From: Coriobacteriia bacterium
GTDB taxonomy: Bacteria > Actinomycetota > Coriobacteriia > Coriobacteriales > UBA8131
NCBI GenBank assembly: GCA_003509825.1
Contig: DOMT01000221.1
Coordinates: 1,484-6,866, forward strand
Length of the DNA: 5,383 bases
Reading direction: 5' to 3'
The first letter of the stretch is position 1, and each line of letters starts with the position of its first letter. The position numbers and the translations under genes are program-made. This document shows positions 5,148 to 5,383 of this stretch, in pieces. Under the pieces are notes generated by a model. The model had not been told where the DNA came from and searched no databases. It was given only the letters and a program-made list of their open reading frames with translations.

Positions 5148-5383
5148 ATGCACAAAGACGTTTTATCCGAAAGGGAACCGATCGGAGTCGGGCGCAGGTT
5201 ATTGCCGGCGATTCTGGCTCTCTTGATGGTTCTGTCCACCATGGCTGCAGGCTTTTGGCCCGGCTATAAGGCAAACATCGCCCACGCTGTCGAAACCGGG
5301 CAGACGCTCACCATCATCCACACGAATGACGTTCATGCCAATGTTGGAGTATATCCTTTCGTAAAGGGGCTTAAGGATAAGCT
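5148..5383 (+). CDS. Secreted 5'-nucleotidase / metallophosphoesterase (UshA-like), 5' part only
   Basis: Only the first 78 codons are present; the gene runs off the right edge with no stop. AAGGAGG (5137-5143) lies four bases before the ATG. Residues 1-17 are charged and end in Arg-Arg. About 18-37 are a hydrophobic signal core, and AHA before Val48 is a plausible signal-peptidase site, so the enzyme is exported. Directly after comes LTIIHTNDVHAN (54-65). Its N-D-x-H core (Asp61, His63) matches the first metal-ligand motif of UshA/YfkN-type 5'-nucleotidases, which hydrolyse extracellular nucleotides or nucleotide sugars using two metal ions. The usual domains (metallophosphatase, then C-terminal nucleotide-binding) lie outside the window, so the exact substrate class and any cell-wall anchor cannot be judged. 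The twin arginine alone is too little to call a Tat signal. Confidence 0.82.
   Translation, partial: MHKDVLSEREPIGVGRRLLPAILALLMVLSTMAAGFWPGYKANIAHAVETGQTLTIIHTNDVHANVGVYPFVKGLKDK

Noticed and set aside
4887..5153. 89-codon N-terminal extension of the trigger-factor-like protein
   Set aside because: The extension is not protein-like, would overlap the divergent gene's start, and a proper AAGGAG precedes the ATG at 4886, giving the normal family length of 430 residues.

Overview
This window most likely comes from a moderately high-GC, anaerobic bacterium. My best guess is class Coriobacteriia (Eggerthellaceae-like). That guess rests on recalled similarity: an oxalate/formate-type (OFA) transporter and an aromatic-acid-type (AAHS) transporter of the kind abundant in that group, a divergent trigger-factor paralogue, and AAGGAG-type ribosome binding sites. 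I could not test it by a search. No rRNA, tRNA, CRISPR array, insertion sequence or integration site is visible.

Layout. Bases 1-231 are a regulatory or leader region with an unusual density of inverted repeats. A rightward gene set follows: an AAHS-like MFS transporter (232-1629), a 110-base spacer holding a 10-bp inverted repeat with a structured interior, an OFA-family MFS transporter with a GTG start (1740-3065), and, 25 bases later, a 98-residue protein with 13 cysteines (3091-3387). A strong intrinsic terminator (3416-3454) closes the set. A second rightward terminator-like hairpin (3528-3570) lies about 75 bases further on and is preceded by a 13-codon open frame. Convergent to this, on the minus strand, is a 430-residue trigger-factor-like protein (3594-4886). 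A 261-base divergent intergenic region separates it from the 5' end of a rightward, exported 5'-nucleotidase/metallophosphoesterase (5148 to the window edge).

How the genes may work together (inference). The two transporters and the small cysteine-rich protein look like an uptake or exchange module for organic acids: an aromatic-acid-like permease, a carboxylate exchanger, and a putative zinc-binding accessory protein. No catabolic enzyme is in view, so the substrate cannot be named. The trigger-factor-like protein keeps the family architecture but has lost the ribosome-docking signature, so it may be a specialised folding factor rather than the general nascent-chain chaperone. The nucleotidase-like gene is probably an independent unit for extracellular nucleotide scavenging.
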